Below, one piece after another: positions 63,901 to 64,000 of a DNA stretch of 64,000 nucleotides. Origin of the DNA: Oikopleura dioica (Eukaryota > Chordata > Appendicularia > Copelata > Oikopleuridae); assembly GCA_907165135.1 (NCBI GenBank), contig CAJRAX010000008.1, forward strand, positions 2,501-66,500. The letters are read 5' to 3'. How positions within the stretch are numbered: position 1 is the first letter of the stretch; each line of letters begins with the position of its first letter. The position numbers and the translations under genes are program-made. The notes under the pieces were generated by a model that ran no database searches, was not told the DNA's origin, and saw only the letters and a list, made by a program, of their open reading frames with translations.

Positions 63901-64000
63901 AAGTCATGCCACTAAATAGCTCTTTTTCGACCGTGACGTACCGAACTTGTGCCTCTGAAAAATTCCCAGAATGGTACGCGATCTGGCGTAGACAACTTTC
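60954..64000 (-). CDS. pol: Element B2 pol, 3' part (one frame interruption, 5' end outside window)
   Basis: Minus strand, stop at 60954. From the window edge inward it encodes the end of RNase H, the integrase finger, the DD35E core, the acidic linker and both SAP-like units, identical in sequence to B over nearly all of its length. The frame breaks at about 63690, where CGGTTTTTCTTTC has one T fewer than B. Apart from that it is open to the stop. It runs off the window at 64000. Confidence 0.92.

Larger units (their letters stand above)
59260..64000 (-). mobile_element. LTR retrotransposon B2 (second copy of B), cut by window end
   Basis: Minus-strand element nearly identical to 33868-38608 of B, including the 3' LTR and the 3' half of pol. 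Its insertion point, after GATTCA in the satellite monomer, differs from that of B, so it is an independent integration and not part of a segmental duplication. The 5' half lies beyond the window. Confidence 0.95.

Overview
The window is a eukaryotic chromosome end. Positions 1-2703 are (CCCTAA)n telomere on the C-rich strand, running inward, so base 1 lies toward the physical end. TTAGGG-type telomeres, Ty3/gypsy-type LTR retrotransposons, TATA/CCAAT promoters, standard-code reading frames and the lack of any bacterial gene organisation fit an opisthokont. A compact animal genome such as an appendicularian tunicate is compatible, but this is inference. No conventional housekeeping gene, rRNA or tRNA was recognised.

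The layout has two parts. (1) 2704-19147 is a subtelomeric mosaic. It is built from five fragments of LTR element A and several copies of an unrecognised, GANTC-rich, gene-bearing segment (the 'arm'). The centrepiece is a huge palindrome, 6461-11857 facing 12202-17606, around a 344-bp unique spacer. Each arm carries a 3' piece of A pol, a small possible ORF (gene i), a ~657-codon zinc-finger-like ORF (gene ii), a ~324-codon ORF that overlaps it (gene iii) and an inner TATA/CCAAT promoter. The spacer holds the start of a fourth gene (gene iv), cut off by the fold-back. Partial copies lie at 3071-4363 and 4833-6460.

(2) 19148-64000 is a ~170-bp satellite array (31421-33867, 43295-50335, 58237-59259) interrupted by LTR retrotransposons. 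A (+, 19602-31420) has an LTR-pol tail in tandem upstream, a 539-bp inverted-repeat transposon in gag and an internal pol duplication. B (-, 33868-43294) has a 5-bp target duplication, as does C (+, 50336-58236), which is the most intact. B2 (-, 59260 to window end) is nearly identical to B. The families share a gag with two CCHC knuckles, a pol of protease, RT, RNase H and DD35E integrase, and a long C-terminal extension ending in a duplicated SAP-like module. The order of events suggested is: satellite, a captured B-type LTR tail amplified with it, LTR insertions, then rearrangement and telomere capture or healing.

The gag ATG sits on or a few bases from the LTR end. The place of the polypurine tract is taken by a conserved non-purine motif. 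The gag/pol junctions differ by family: a GGGAAAC heptamer in A, a TAATG stop/start in B, and a -1 overlap without a canonical heptamer in C. Almost every frame break is a one-base homopolymer difference between copies, so many may be assembly errors. The GANTC-rich palindromic element, with genes I cannot assign to a family, is the best candidate for something undescribed.
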